A stretch of 64,000 nucleotides of DNA from Spirosoma fluviale. GTDB lineage: Bacteria; Bacteroidota; Bacteroidia; Cytophagales; Spirosomataceae. The DNA lies in NCBI RefSeq assembly GCF_900230225.1, contig NZ_OCNH01000002.1:497844-561843 (forward strand), written 5' to 3'. The stretch's first letter is position 1, and the number at the start of each line of letters is the position of its first letter. Positions 1 through 8,782 of this stretch are shown here, in pieces. Under the pieces are notes generated by a model, which saw nothing but the letters and a program-made list of their open reading frames with translations, did no database searches and was not told the DNA's origin. Position numbers and translations under genes: made by a program.

Positions 1-762
1 GCCGTAATAGTCGCCCTCTTTCAACGAATAAGGGCGAACAGTGGCCTGGGTCTTATCCGTCAATGAGAGCCCTTGCTTCATAAACAACACACCATCGGGC
101 TCAATCTGGCTGACAAACTTGCCAAACGATTCGAGTACGGCGTCGTGCGCCCCGTAAATATCCAGGTGATCGGCATCCGTGGAGGTGACGATGGCGTATT
201 TCGGAAAGAGCGTCAGGAAAGAACGGTCAAACTCATCCGCTTCAACCACGCAAACCACCGATTTGAGGTCGTCGGCGGGTTCGTTGAGCAGGAAGTTCGT
301 GCCGTAATTATTAGTAATGCCGCCCAGGAAAGCCGCGCAGTTAACCCCCGAATCCCGCAGGATATGCGCAACCATCGACGAGGTCGTGGTTTTCCCATGC
401 GTACCCGCTACGCCAATGGTTGTCATCTGGCCGGCCAACAATCCCAAAACCTGCGACCGTTTCTGAAGCGTAAAGCCCTGTTCGGTCAGGTACATGTATT
501 CGGCATGTGTTTTTGGAACAGCGGGCGTGTAAATAACCAGCGTTTCAGTTGGGTTAGCTCGAAATTCGGCCGGAATCTGATCGACGTCTTCCGTAAAGTG
601 AATGACCATCCCTTCCGACTCAAGCACATTCGTCAGGGCGGTGGGCGTTTTATCGTATCCGGCTACGGCGTAGCCGTTTACCTGAAACCAGCGGGCCAGA
701 GCACTCATACCGATGCCGCCGATTCCGAGAAAATAAATGTATTTGAATTGATCTAGTGTCAT
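1..762 (-). CDS. murC: UDP-N-acetylmuramate--L-alanine ligase MurC (N-terminal part, cut by window edge)
   Basis: This cytoplasmic ATP-dependent ligase adds L-Ala to UDP-MurNAc, the first step of the peptidoglycan stem peptide. The 254 visible residues start at the ATG at 762 and run off the left edge. A Rossmann-type GIGGIGMSALA motif lies at about residues 13-23 and the Mur-ligase P-loop GTHGKTTT at about 120-127. The later VVEADEFDRSFL stretch is also typical of MurC. It follows murG by 32 nt, and that gap contains a perfect hairpin. It is the last dcw gene visible; ftsQ, ftsA and ftsZ would be expected beyond the edge but cannot be seen. Confidence 0.96.
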   Translation of the reverse strand, partial: MTLDQFKYIYFLGIGGIGMSALARWFQVNGYAVAGYDKTPTALTNVLESEGMVIHFTEDVDQIPAEFRANPTETLVIYTPAVPKTHAEYMYLTEQGFTLQKRSQVLGLLAGQMTTIGVAGTHGKTTTSSMVAHILRDSGVNCAAFLGGITNNYGTNFLLNEPADDLKSVVCVVEADEFDRSFLTLFPKYAIVTSTDADHLDIYGAHDAVLESFGKFVSQIEPDGVLFMKQGLSLTDKTQATVRPYSLKEGDYYG

Positions 763-773
763 TGTTGATTTTT

Positions 774-802
774 GGCCGTAACAGGCTCCGGCTGTTACGG
801 CC
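774..802. repeat. Perfect hairpin spanning the murG stop and murG/murC gap
   Basis: The arms ggccgtaacag (774-784) and ctgttacggcc (792-802) are exact reverse complements around a 7-nt loop. The right arm contains the murG stop codon (795-797). On the transcribed strand the stem is followed by an A-rich stretch rather than a U tract, so it looks more like a processing or stabilising stem than a terminator. Confidence 0.7.
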
Positions 803-1889
803 TTGTTAGTTTAATTACTTCATTGGCAATATCGCGGGCGGCATTGGGTTTGCCCAGCGTTTTTATCTGCTGACTTAACTGCTGCTGTTGAGCGGGGTTA
901 GCCAGTAAATTCAGGGCCGCCGTAACCAGTTCTTCACGGGCGGTCCGGTCGTTGACGAGCAGGGCTGCGTTATGTTCTACCAGACTCATCGCATTTTTGG
1001 TCTGGTGATCTTCGGCCGCTGTGGGCAGGGGAACCAGAATTGCCGGACGACCTACTAAACACAACTCCGACACCGATAACGCCCCCGCCCGCGACACAAC
1101 CGAGTCGGCAACGGCATAGGCTTTGTCCATGTCATAAATAAAGTCATATGCTTTGATGAGCGACGAGCCGGTTGCCGCCACGGCAGCTTTAGCCCGCTCG
1201 ATGAAAGCTGGCCCTGTCTGCCAGATGACCTGAATGCCGGTGTCGACAAACCGTTGCAGTCCGCCTTCAATGCTTTCATTGATGGTACGAGCCCCCTGGC
1301 TGCCCCCAATAATCAGCAACGTTGGGTGATTTCCATCAAGACCAAATAATGTTCGCCCTGCCTCAACTTGCTGGCTGGCAAACTGGATATCACTACGAAC
1401 GGGGTTTCCCGTCAGTTTAATCTTGTCGGCCGCAAAAAACGCGTCCATGCCGGGATAGGCTACACAAATACGCTTTGCCCACCGAGCCAAGACTTTATTG
1501 GTTAAGCCGGCATAGGAGTTCTGCTCCTGGATAAGCGTAGGTATACCTTTTAGGGAGGCCGCCAAAAGTAATGGTCCGCTGGCATAGCCACCTACCCCCA
1601 CGGCAGCATCGGGTTTGAACTCGCGTACAATCTGTTGCGCTCGTAGTAAACTTCGACCCAGCTTAACTGGAAAGGCCAGATTTGACAGGGTCAGCTCCCG
1701 TTTGATTCCTACAACGGGTAAACCCACGATGGTATAACCAGCGCGGGGCACCTTTTCCATCTCCATCTTTCCCTCAGCGCCCACAAACAGAATTTCCGTT
1801 GTGGAGTCTATGGCCTTGAGTTCATTGGCAATGGCGATAGCGGGGTAAATATGCCCTCCCGTACCGCCACCGCTGATAATTATCTTCAT
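795..1889 (-). CDS. murG: UDP-GlcNAc:lipid I N-acetylglucosaminyltransferase MurG
   Basis: This peripheral-membrane GT28 glycosyltransferase makes lipid II from lipid I. It has 364 residues, the usual length. The glycine-rich loop GGGTGGHIYPA lies at residues 7-17. The C-terminal UDP-GlcNAc-binding half has GGSQGARTIN and SRAGALSVSEL, matching the family motifs. The start is an ATG at 1889, 28 nt after the ftsW stop. It sits in the dcw cluster between ftsW and murC, the usual order. Confidence 0.97.
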   Translation of the reverse strand: MKIIISGGGTGGHIYPAIAIANELKAIDSTTEILFVGAEGKMEMEKVPRAGYTIVGLPVVGIKRELTLSNLAFPVKLGRSLLRAQQIVREFKPDAAVGVGGYASGPLLLAASLKGIPTLIQEQNSYAGLTNKVLARWAKRICVAYPGMDAFFAADKIKLTGNPVRSDIQFASQQVEAGRTLFGLDGNHPTLLIIGGSQGARTINESIEGGLQRFVDTGIQVIWQTGPAFIERAKAAVAATGSSLIKAYDFIYDMDKAYAVADSVVSRAGALSVSELCLVGRPAILVPLPTAAEDHQTKNAMSLVEHNAALLVNDRTAREELVTAALNLLANPAQQQQLSQQIKTLGKPNAARDIANEVIKLTRP

Positions 1890-1917
1890 TCAGATTATGG
1901 TTTAGAAGCTGGTTGAG

Positions 1918-3039
1918 TCAAATTTTACTCTCGTCGGCTTCGTCACGACTTACGCTTAATACAATGCCAATGGCTAAGCCAGTAAATATCAGCGATGTAC
2001 CACCCATACTTAGTAACGGCAGCGGCTGACCGGTTACGGGAGCCAGACCAATGGCTACGCAAATACTGGCAAATGCCTGAAAAACAATGCTGAACGTTAA
2101 ACCCGCCGATAACAGTCCTCCAAAAGGGCGGGTGGCCTTTTGGAGGGTTTTCATGCCTCGCCACAAAAACCAAAGATAGGCCAGTATAACCGGAATGCCA
2201 CCCAGCAATAAACCGTACTCTTCGACGATGATGGCGTAGATAAAGTCGGAGAATGGGTTTGGTAGGGTATTCCGCTGGTGACTGTTGCCCGGCCCCTGTC
2301 CCGTCAGCCCCCCATTTGCCAGCGCGATGTACGACTGCTCGACCTGATAGAAGATGGTGTCTGAACTCATGAAGTTCTTCACCCGGTTGGAGGCTGTTCC
2401 AAAGCGTTGTCCGGCTGCTAAAGCTATGCCGCCAAATACTACACAAACGGCAATCATGTAGCCCAGATAGCGAACCGGCACCCGACCAATGTACATCAGC
2501 AAGAAGCAGGTGGCTCCCAACAGCAGTGCTGTTGAGGTATTGGACAGGATAATGAGCGAGCAAATGACACCAATCCAGAGAATCAGGTTGAACAGAACGA
2601 TGGGGTCGCTCATGAAGCGCTGTCGTTTCGCCAGCATGGCCGCCAGGTTGGAAATGAGTGCCAGCTTGGCCAGATCGGAGGGTTGAAACGTCTGGTTGAT
2701 AATGGGAATTGTTACCCAGCGTGAGGCATCGTTCAGGGTCGAGCCTTTAAAAAAGGCCCAAAGCAAGAGCGGAATGGAAAGCCACAAGCCAAATTTCGAC
2801 AGCCGGGCGTAATACACGTAATTGATCTTATGGGCAAAATAGGTGCAGGCCAGCCCGATCAGCAGCAGGGAGCCGTGCTTGAGCAAGAAGATTTCGGTGT
2901 TCCCGTCGAGCTCACGAAAGGCCTTCGTGCCCGTCGCGCTGTACACGACCAGAACGCTCATAATGGACAGATAAAGGACAATCCACCAAATCTGGCGATC
3001 TCCTTTAAGGTGTGTACGAATCCAGTCGCGAAGGAACAT
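1918..3039 (-). CDS. ftsW: Lipid II polymerase / division protein FtsW
   Basis: This SEDS-family membrane glycosyltransferase polymerises lipid II at the septum with its partner penicillin-binding protein. The 373 residues contain about ten hydrophobic segments. The conserved extracellular stretch NPFSDFIYAIIVEEYG corresponds to the family P-x-TDFIFA-x-IgEE region, and the C-terminal SMGGTSLI is also typical. I chose the ATG at 3039. An upstream in-frame extension would translate a heptamer repeat and is not protein-like. It lies between murD and murG as usual. Confidence 0.96.
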   Translation of the reverse strand: MFLRDWIRTHLKGDRQIWWIVLYLSIMSVLVVYSATGTKAFRELDGNTEIFLLKHGSLLLIGLACTYFAHKINYVYYARLSKFGLWLSIPLLLWAFFKGSTLNDASRWVTIPIINQTFQPSDLAKLALISNLAAMLAKRQRFMSDPIVLFNLILWIGVICSLIILSNTSTALLLGATCFLLMYIGRVPVRYLGYMIAVCVVFGGIALAAGQRFGTASNRVKNFMSSDTIFYQVEQSYIALANGGLTGQGPGNSHQRNTLPNPFSDFIYAIIVEEYGLLLGGIPVILAYLWFLWRGMKTLQKATRPFGGLLSAGLTFSIVFQAFASICVAIGLAPVTGQPLPLLSMGGTSLIFTGLAIGIVLSVSRDEADESKI

Positions 3040-3046
3040 GTCTTTT

Positions 3047-3138
3047 GATGTATGATGTATGATGTAGGATATATGGTGTAGGATGTATGATGTAGCTGGC
3101 CGCAAAAGCAATACATCCTACATCATACATCATACATC
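3047..3138. repeat. Heptamer-repeat inverted repeat between murD and ftsW
   Basis: Arms 3047-3074 and 3111-3138 are reverse complements with one mismatch in 28. Each arm is a run of 7-mers close to gatgtat (seven units in 3047-3095 on one side, four on the other). The right arm contains the last codons and the stop of murD (3123-3125). The result is a long simple-sequence hairpin inside the dcw transcript, just before the ftsW start. Confidence 0.85.
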
Positions 3139-4472
3139 TTTCTTACGGCTGCTTTAAATTGATTGCCGCGGTCTTCGTAGTTTTTAAACAGGTCGAAGCT
3201 GGCGCAGGCAGGGGATAGCAGGACAACATCGCCGGGTTGCCCCAACTCAAGGCTTTTAGCAATGGCATCCGTTATATCCTGTGTTTCGTAAATCAATGGA
3301 ATTTTGCTGCCGAAATAATCGACCAGTTTATGGTTATCGACACCGAGGCAAATCAGGGCTTTCACCTTTTGGCTCACCAGTTCGTCTAACTGGCTGTAAT
3401 CATTGCCTTTGTCCTGACCACCAGCTATCCAGATTGTGGGCGCATCCATGCTGGACAGCGCGTAAAACACAGAATCGACGTTGGTGGCTTTCGAGTCGTT
3501 AATAAACTGTATCCCGTTGATCGTACCCGCAGGTTCGAGTCGGTGAGCGGCATTCTCAAACGTTTTTAAGCCAGCTTCAATGGCCTCACTGGTAGCCCCT
3601 AGAGACTGAGCCGCCAAGATAGCCGCGAGCATGTTGAGGGCGTTGTGAGGGCCACGCAATGGTGTTTCGCTCTGCGGGATGGAAAAAGAGTTCGTTTGAG
3701 TCTTCGCCGTTAACTGACCGTTGGCCAGGTATCCTCCCGGCGATGGAGTGGACTGGAGGGAAATCGGCAGCTTCTGCACATCAGGCTGACGCTTTTCCAA
3801 TTCGTTCAAAATGGGCGCGCTTTCCGCGAAATAGACGAAATGGTCGGAAGGGCGGGCGTTCTGTAAAATACGGAACTTTGACGCTACGTAGTTCTGGAAC
3901 TCGTAGTTGTAGCGGTCCAAATGGTCGGGCGTAATGTTCAGCAGCACCATTACATCGAGCTGCGTTTGGTACATGTCATCGAGCTGAAAACTGCTCAACT
4001 CCAGTACATAATAGTCGTAGGTATCGGCAATGACCTGTTCGGCAAAACTATCACCGATATTTCCAGCCAGGCCAACGTTAAACCCGGCGGTTTTAAGCAG
4101 GTGGTAGGTAAGCAGTGTGGTCGTCGTTTTGCCATTACTGCCAGTTATGCCAATAAGCCTGGCTTTTGTATACCGGGCCGCGAACTCAATTTCAGAAATA
4201 ACGGGCGTACCCTGTGCAATGAGCTTTTGTACCAGCGGAACGGTTGATGGAATACCGGGGCTTTTAACGACTTCCGTAGCGGATAAAATCTCGTTTTCGC
4301 TGTGCTGGCCCTCTTCAAACGGGATACCGGCTGTTTGGAGTGTGGTTCGGTAACTTTCTTTGAGGGTGCCTCTATCGGACAGGAAAACGGTAAACCCTTT
4401 GGCCTGCGCCAGTAGGGCAGCACCTACGCCACTTTCACCCCCGCCAAGAATAACTATCTTTTCAACTGCCAT
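3123..4472 (-). CDS. murD: UDP-N-acetylmuramoylalanine--D-glutamate ligase MurD
   Basis: This cytoplasmic ligase adds D-Glu to UDP-MurNAc-L-Ala using ATP. From the ATG at 4472 it has 449 residues, the family length; a TTG 15 nt upstream is a less likely start. The N-terminal Rossmann motif GGGESGVGAA lies at about 10-19 and the P-loop GITGSNGKTTT at about 108-118. The C-terminal domain has LLSPACASFD. The final residues (YDV and stop) are encoded by the arm of a heptamer inverted repeat, so the natural C-terminus may have been altered by one or a few residues. Confidence 0.96.
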   Translation of the reverse strand: MAVEKIVILGGGESGVGAALLAQAKGFTVFLSDRGTLKESYRTTLQTAGIPFEEGQHSENEILSATEVVKSPGIPSTVPLVQKLIAQGTPVISEIEFAARYTKARLIGITGSNGKTTTTLLTYHLLKTAGFNVGLAGNIGDSFAEQVIADTYDYYVLELSSFQLDDMYQTQLDVMVLLNITPDHLDRYNYEFQNYVASKFRILQNARPSDHFVYFAESAPILNELEKRQPDVQKLPISLQSTPSPGGYLANGQLTAKTQTNSFSIPQSETPLRGPHNALNMLAAILAAQSLGATSEAIEAGLKTFENAAHRLEPAGTINGIQFINDSKATNVDSVFYALSSMDAPTIWIAGGQDKGNDYSQLDELVSQKVKALICLGVDNHKLVDYFGSKIPLIYETQDITDAIAKSLELGQPGDVVLLSPACASFDLFKNYEDRGNQFKAAVRKMYDV

Positions 4473-4504
4473 AAGTAAACAATACAACTAGCAAAATAAC
4501 GCAT

Positions 4505-4537
4505 AAAAAAAGAGCCCCGACCATAGGTCAGGGCTCT
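4505..4537 (-). terminator. Rho-independent terminator after mscL
   Basis: The stem agagccccgacc (4511-4522) pairs with ggtcagggctct (4526-4537), with one G-U type mismatch and a 3-nt loop. It is followed on the minus strand by a run of U (A at 4505-4510). It separates the inserted block from murD. Confidence 0.85.
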
Positions 4538-4562
4538 TTGCGTAAATTTTTCGGGTAAAGGG

Positions 4563-4895
4563 CTACTCTTTAGGAGCCAAAGAGCTGGATAAGCGAGCAC
4601 GGTTGGCCACTTTAACGATCATAAAAATGACCCAGGCAATAAGCAGGAATTGAATGAAGGTGTTTAAAAAGTTACCATATCGAATAGCGACTTCCGGAAC
4701 CTCACCGACCGCTTCTTTCAAAACAATTTTTAATTGGCTGAAATCAGTGCCGCCCATTACCAACCCCAGTATTGGATTGATAATGTCTTCCACGAATGAG
4801 TTTACGATTTTACCAAAAGCAGCGCCAATGATGACACCAACGGCCAGGTCTACTACATTTCCCTGCGCAATGAACGTACGGAACTCACTTAACAT
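4563..4895 (-). CDS. mscL: Large-conductance mechanosensitive channel MscL
   Basis: This inner-membrane homopentamer opens under extreme membrane tension to release solutes during hypo-osmotic shock. The 110 residues begin with the family signature FRTFIAQGNVVDLAVGVIIG (residues 5-24). TM1 follows with AAFGKIVNSFVEDIINP, then the periplasmic loop and TM2 (FIQFLLIAWVIFMIVKVANR). The protein stops soon after TM2, so it is shorter than the usual 130-150 residues and lacks most of the C-terminal cytoplasmic helix bundle. It ends with a clear terminator. A second osmotic channel gene lies nearby at 6039-6866. Confidence 0.95.
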   Translation of the reverse strand: MLSEFRTFIAQGNVVDLAVGVIIGAAFGKIVNSFVEDIINPILGLVMGGTDFSQLKIVLKEAVGEVPEVAIRYGNFLNTFIQFLLIAWVIFMIVKVANRARLSSSLAPKE

Positions 4896-4967
4896 AAGCG
4901 TAAATTAGTTTAGGGTAGAAAATGAATTTGGGCTGAGATTACGGGGTTGAGCAATATGTATATCTCC

Positions 4968-5924
4968 CTACTTCTTGCGGAAAGAACTCAGGTTATAGGA
5001 GAGGCCAATGGCCAGCGTTTGCTGAATCTGTAGTTCACTACTAAAATCTTTGTTATAGAGTGCAATCAGACCAAACGTGGTATTCAGGTACCGGCTTATT
5101 TTAGCCGTTAGAATAAGATCGAGCCGGTGATTGATATTGTCTAGCCGTGCATATTCCGTGAAAAGCTGATACCGGGCGTTTATCGATACGTTTTCGCTGA
5201 GGGGTTTAGTCAGAGCGGCTTGCAACTGAAAGGCCAGCCATTCGGTACGACTGCTTTTTCCGGGTTCAACGCCATACGCCTTTTGGCTGGGGTCTCTAAC
5301 ATACAGGCCTGTTGTGGCATCTTGCCGTACACGAACACTCTGGTCGGCCAGGAAGGTGAATCGGGGAGCTAACGGGCTAATCCGCAAGGCAAACCAGTCG
5401 TTGGGCTTGTAGGCTAAACCGGTAGAAAATGTCAGCTGAGCCGGGGCAAAAAAATTGGATACCTTCAGGCTGGTTTGATCGGTAGGGAGTTTATCGTAGC
5501 GATAACCGGCTGTGAAAAATGTATTGAAGGTTCCAGAGACAAACAAATCCCACTTAGGCGCTATCTTATGACCCAGTACCGAGATGATAATGATCTGATC
5601 GGCTGCTTTGCGGGTATTTCCTAACTGTGTCACGTACCCTAACTGAAGATCAGCGGTGTTGTCCCACGATGTTTTGCCTTTTTCGTAGAAAGCCCGGGCC
5701 GCTACGACGCCACCAACGGCAATGGAGTTGACCCCACCCCCTGACCAGTTACTGAACGAAGCCTGGTTAAAGTTAACTCCACCACTAAAGGAGCGCTGCC
5801 AATAGGAGGTGTCTGGTTTAACGGCTACCGTATCCTTGAAATTTGTTGTGACCCGGCTGGAATCTTGTGCTTTTGCCGACTGTATCCAGATCGTGGCGGT
5901 CAAACAAAGTAAAATTTGCTTCAT
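4968..5924 (-). CDS. DUF3078 family outer-membrane-like protein
   Basis: The 318 residues start with a signal peptide ending at about residue 19 (QSAKAQ). The body has the DUF3078 pattern seen in Bacteroidetes: SGGVNFNQASFSNWSGGG near residues 47-64, then alternating amphipathic strands rich in aromatic residues and glycine. It ends ...IGLSYNLSSF, like a final outer-membrane beta strand. A barrel in the outer membrane is inferred, and the function is unknown. It stands alone between an IR-containing spacer and mscL on the same strand. Confidence 0.85.
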   Translation of the reverse strand: MKQILLCLTATIWIQSAKAQDSSRVTTNFKDTVAVKPDTSYWQRSFSGGVNFNQASFSNWSGGGVNSIAVGGVVAARAFYEKGKTSWDNTADLQLGYVTQLGNTRKAADQIIIISVLGHKIAPKWDLFVSGTFNTFFTAGYRYDKLPTDQTSLKVSNFFAPAQLTFSTGLAYKPNDWFALRISPLAPRFTFLADQSVRVRQDATTGLYVRDPSQKAYGVEPGKSSRTEWLAFQLQAALTKPLSENVSINARYQLFTEYARLDNINHRLDLILTAKISRYLNTTFGLIALYNKDFSSELQIQQTLAIGLSYNLSSFRKK

Positions 5925-5974
5925 TGATTGTATAAGTTGAATTTAAGCAGATTAGTGAAGGGTATTGGTCACTA

Positions 5975-6028
5975 GGTTACTGGTTATTGGTTGATAGTCA
6001 ATAACTAATAACTCAATAACCATTAACC
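5975..6028. repeat. Imperfect inverted repeat of ggttattg-like units
   Basis: The arm at 5975-5999 (ggttactggttattggttga...) pairs imperfectly with 6004-6028, leaving a very short loop. It lies between the MscS-like gene and the DUF3078 gene. The arms are simple-sequence in character, like the other dcw-region spacers. Confidence 0.6.
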
Positions 6029-6038
6029 AGGTCCCGGT

Positions 6039-6866
6039 TTAATCGAATACCTCTACATTTTTAGACTGGAGCGTCTGGAGCGGTACAATGGTTGTTGTAT
6101 CGCCGGTACGCAGTGTGATCGACAACGTATCAATTTTTACTATTTCTCCCTTCACATCGTCGATCTGAACCAGTTGCCCTTCCTTGTATTTGTTTTTCGT
6201 ATAGAAGGACGACAGCACATTCGCCATTATGTCGCGCGAGGCAATGCCGTACCCGATGGCAAAGGCGAAAATGACCCCGCCTATGATGAGATTAAAACTC
6301 GATTCGAGTAGCTCTGTGTTGATACCTGCCTGACCCAGTGCGCTGATGATGGTGACAATCAGAAAAAAGACAAAAACAATCATACTCAGCAACCGACCGG
6401 CGGCAATATTGAACGACTGGCATAAGTTTACCACTGCTCCGCGCAACGTATCGGCCAGTAACACGCCCACCTGCAGCATGATGGCGGCAGCCAGGAGCTT
6501 GGGGATGAAGTTCACCAGCGAGGATACCATCTCGGTAATAGCCGCTACGCCCAAGGTCTCGGTCGCGGCCATAATAAACACCAGAAGAATGAAGTAATAA
6601 AGAACCTTAGCGATGATTTCGCTGAGCTTAATTTCGGTATTCAGCTGTTTAATGACGCTGATTTGATTAAGCCGGTCGCCAATTTTGTCGAACCCCACCC
6701 GGCCTAAAACCCGCTGAACAACAAAAGCTGCCAGTCGGGCAACGCCAATACCGATCAGGAGAATGACAAATGCGCCTATAATTCGTGGAACAAAGTCAAT
6801 AAATTGGTCGATAAGTGTTTGAAAGGTGTTGCGTAAAATTTCAGCCAAATTTGGGAGCTTCTTCAT
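6039..6866 (-). CDS. Small-conductance mechanosensitive (MscS-family) channel
   Basis: The 275 residues have about four or five hydrophobic helices (FVPRIIGAFVILLIGIGVARL near 25-45, later ones around 90-200), matching the conserved TM-helix repeat family. A short C-terminal MscS beta domain follows, with RDIMANVLSSFY, KEGQLVQIDDVKGEIVKID and TTIVPLQTL. It probably forms a small inner-membrane channel that releases ions under tension. The start overlaps the stop of the preceding small ORF by ATGA (6863-6866), which indicates translational coupling. It is the third gene of a sigma factor / small protein / channel operon. Confidence 0.88.
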   Translation of the reverse strand: MKKLPNLAEILRNTFQTLIDQFIDFVPRIIGAFVILLIGIGVARLAAFVVQRVLGRVGFDKIGDRLNQISVIKQLNTEIKLSEIIAKVLYYFILLVFIMAATETLGVAAITEMVSSLVNFIPKLLAAAIMLQVGVLLADTLRGAVVNLCQSFNIAAGRLLSMIVFVFFLIVTIISALGQAGINTELLESSFNLIIGGVIFAFAIGYGIASRDIMANVLSSFYTKNKYKEGQLVQIDDVKGEIVKIDTLSITLRTGDTTTIVPLQTLQSKNVEVFD

Positions 6867-7069
6867 TCTAGTGGATCGGATGTATCGTTGGTAGTCAGAT
6901 GAGGTGGGTTTACCAGTACGGAAGCCAGGCTAAATAAATCGCCGATATAGATCTCTATAACCGTAATCGTATTTCGAATAAGGTCAATTTCAGTAACCAG
7001 TTCGTTTTGCAGATGAGGTGGGCAGATGCCATCCGGTTCAAGTTCTTTAAAGGGATTTGTTGTTTCCAT
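6863..7069 (-). CDS. Small hypothetical protein in sigma/MscS operon
   Basis: The 68 residues are acidic and soluble, with no signal peptide and no recognised domain. The gene lies 6 nt after the sigma-factor stop and overlaps the channel start by 4 nt, so it is almost certainly translated with them. Its position is where a regulator of the sigma factor is often found, but the sequence shows no zinc-binding anti-sigma motif (no HxxxCxxC). The function is unknown. Confidence 0.65.
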   Translation of the reverse strand: METTNPFKELEPDGICPPHLQNELVTEIDLIRNTITVIEIYIGDLFSLASVLVNPPHLTTNDTSDPLE

Positions 7070-7075
7070 AACGTG

Positions 7076-7684
7076 TTAGTAACGAAAGGGCCAGCGGATG
7101 TAGAGTGCCAGTTTAGCCGCTACCAGTAGCCAGAAGACAGCCCCTTCAAGGTAATATTTACGTAGTTTATCACGCGATCGCTTAAGCCGCATTTTCACGG
7201 CACTCTCTGTGATGCCCGCGAAGTTGGCAATCTCCCGGATGCTGATGTCATCCTGATACTTCATCAGAAGCATGGTTTGTTCTTCGGGCGGGAGCTGATG
7301 CAAAGCCTTTTCCAACTGCTGGGCTTCCATTTCTGCGATTTCGCCAAGTCCATCATCCATATCGGTCTCCAGCCGATCCCAACTATCATCTATGTATACT
7401 TCTTTTCGAAGATTATGGGCTCTCAACTGGTCTGTGCAATAATTGTATGTTATTGAGTACAGCCAGGTGGAGAACTTTGCCTGCTCGCGAAAGCTGCTGA
7501 GTTTAACGACTAATTTTAAAAAAACGTCGTGGGTCAGATCTTCTGCGCGAACCGGGTCTTTCGTGAATGACAGACATTTTCGGTACACCTTATTAGAATA
7601 GCGTTCATATAGACGCTCAAAATAGATGTTCCGCTGTGTTGTAATATACAGGCGAACCAACTCCTCATCAGAAATATGTTCCAT
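7076..7684 (-). CDS. ECF-type RNA polymerase sigma factor with hydrophobic C-terminal tail
   Basis: The 202 residues are in the sigma-70 ECF layout. Region 2 is near residues 20-95 (FERLYERYSNKVYRKCL, DLTHDVFLKL, FSTWLYSITYNYCTDQLR). A short acidic linker follows, then region 4 near 120-175 (LPPEEQTMLLMKYQDDIS, IREIANFAGITESAVKMRLK). After region 4 comes an unusual tail of about 25 residues (GAVFWLLVAAKLALYIRW) that could be a membrane helix. Most ECF factors end at region 4. It leads the operon with a small protein and an MscS-type channel. Confidence 0.93.
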   Translation of the reverse strand: MEHISDEELVRLYITTQRNIYFERLYERYSNKVYRKCLSFTKDPVRAEDLTHDVFLKLVVKLSSFREQAKFSTWLYSITYNYCTDQLRAHNLRKEVYIDDSWDRLETDMDDGLGEIAEMEAQQLEKALHQLPPEEQTMLLMKYQDDISIREIANFAGITESAVKMRLKRSRDKLRKYYLEGAVFWLLVAAKLALYIRWPFRY

Positions 7685-7825
7685 TTTGTACAGTGGTGGT
7701 TAATGAGACATAAATCCGGGCTAAAAGTAACGCTGCCAACAGGCTTCCGGCTGCTGTATGGGGTAATAGAAGGTTACGTTGAGGTGATTTTTGAGCCAGT
7801 TGGTTACGAGCCGATTTGCCAAAAA

Positions 7826-7856
7826 AAAATACCCGGCTTCTCAGCCGGGTATTTTT
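7826..7856. terminator. Bidirectional-looking intrinsic terminator after tsf
   Basis: The stem acccggct (7831-7838) pairs with agccgggt (7843-7850) around a tctc loop, flanked by A9 on one side and T5 on the other. On the minus strand it gives a stem plus long U tract at the end of tsf, before the sigma-factor gene. Confidence 0.88.
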
Positions 7857-7878
7857 AACTAAAATATATTCGTTGCAA

Positions 7879-8712
7879 TTAGCCGATAGCTACCCGCTTG
7901 AACGCCGATACCGTCAGGCCTTTGCTGGTTTTTTCCAGTAATTGGCTAATCGTTAAAGAAGTATCTTTCACAAATTCCTGGTTCAACAACGTGTTGTCTT
8001 TGTAGAATTTGTTCAGTTTACCCATCGCGATTTTTTCGAGCATCGCTTCGGGCTTGCCTTCCTGGCGAGCCTGCTCTTTCCCGATTTCGATTTCGCGCTG
8101 AACAATGGTTGCGTCAACACCATCTTTATCGAGTGCCACCGGTTTCATAGCAGCAATCTGCATGGCGATGTCTTTACCCACCTCGGTTACGTCGGTACCG
8201 TTAGTGTTGTTCAGACCTACCAGTACGCCCAATTTGCCATTCGAGTGAATGTAGGATACAACTTTATCGGCTGATACCGTTTCAAACGAAGCTACGTCGA
8301 GTTTTTCACCGATTTTACCCATCAGGTCCGTAATGTGTTCCTGAAGAGCCCGGCCGTCCGCTTGTGGCGTAGCCAGTAAAGTTGCTTTGTCCGTAGCGTC
8401 TGAAGTAACAGCGGTGCTCATGATGGCCATTGCCAGATTCTGGAAATCAGCAACTTTCGATACAGGCTCCGTTTCACAGGCCAGAGCGATTACTTTACCC
8501 GTTGTGCCATCCGGGCTAACGTGTGCCAGTACAATACCTTCGGCAGTTGCGTTATCAGCCCGTTTGTCGGCTATTTTCTGACCCTGCTTGCGCAGGATCT
8601 CTTTTGCTTTTTCAAAATCGCCATCGGCTTCGGTGAGGGCTTTTTTACAGTCCATCATGCCAGCTCCAGTCTCTTGCCGAAGTTTGTTTACGTCAGCAGC
8701 GGTAATTGCCAT
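7879..8712 (-). CDS. tsf: Translation elongation factor Ts
   Basis: EF-Ts is the nucleotide-exchange factor that regenerates EF-Tu-GTP. It has 277 residues. The N-terminal UBA-like region begins with ITAADVNKLRQETGAGMMDC, followed by KKALTEADGDFEKA, the family's strongest signature. The two core domains and a C-terminal helix follow. It lies downstream of rpsB, the nearly universal pairing, but with a 206-nt gap that holds a strong hairpin. The transcript ends at the terminator at 7826-7856. Confidence 0.98.
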   Translation of the reverse strand: MAITAADVNKLRQETGAGMMDCKKALTEADGDFEKAKEILRKQGQKIADKRADNATAEGIVLAHVSPDGTTGKVIALACETEPVSKVADFQNLAMAIMSTAVTSDATDKATLLATPQADGRALQEHITDLMGKIGEKLDVASFETVSADKVVSYIHSNGKLGVLVGLNNTNGTDVTEVGKDIAMQIAAMKPVALDKDGVDATIVQREIEIGKEQARQEGKPEAMLEKIAMGKLNKFYKDNTLLNQEFVKDTSLTISQLLEKTSKGLTVSAFKRVAIG

Positions 8713-8782
8713 AGTAATAGGTGATTATCGATTTAAATTGCCAAAAAATGTTTGGTACTCAATAAGTTGTATCCTGAAATGG

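Noticed and set aside
3040..3111. Upstream in-frame extension of ftsW
   Set aside because: The added residues are a translation of the heptamer repeat (Ile/His/Tyr/Ser-rich), not a signal or conserved FtsW N-terminus.
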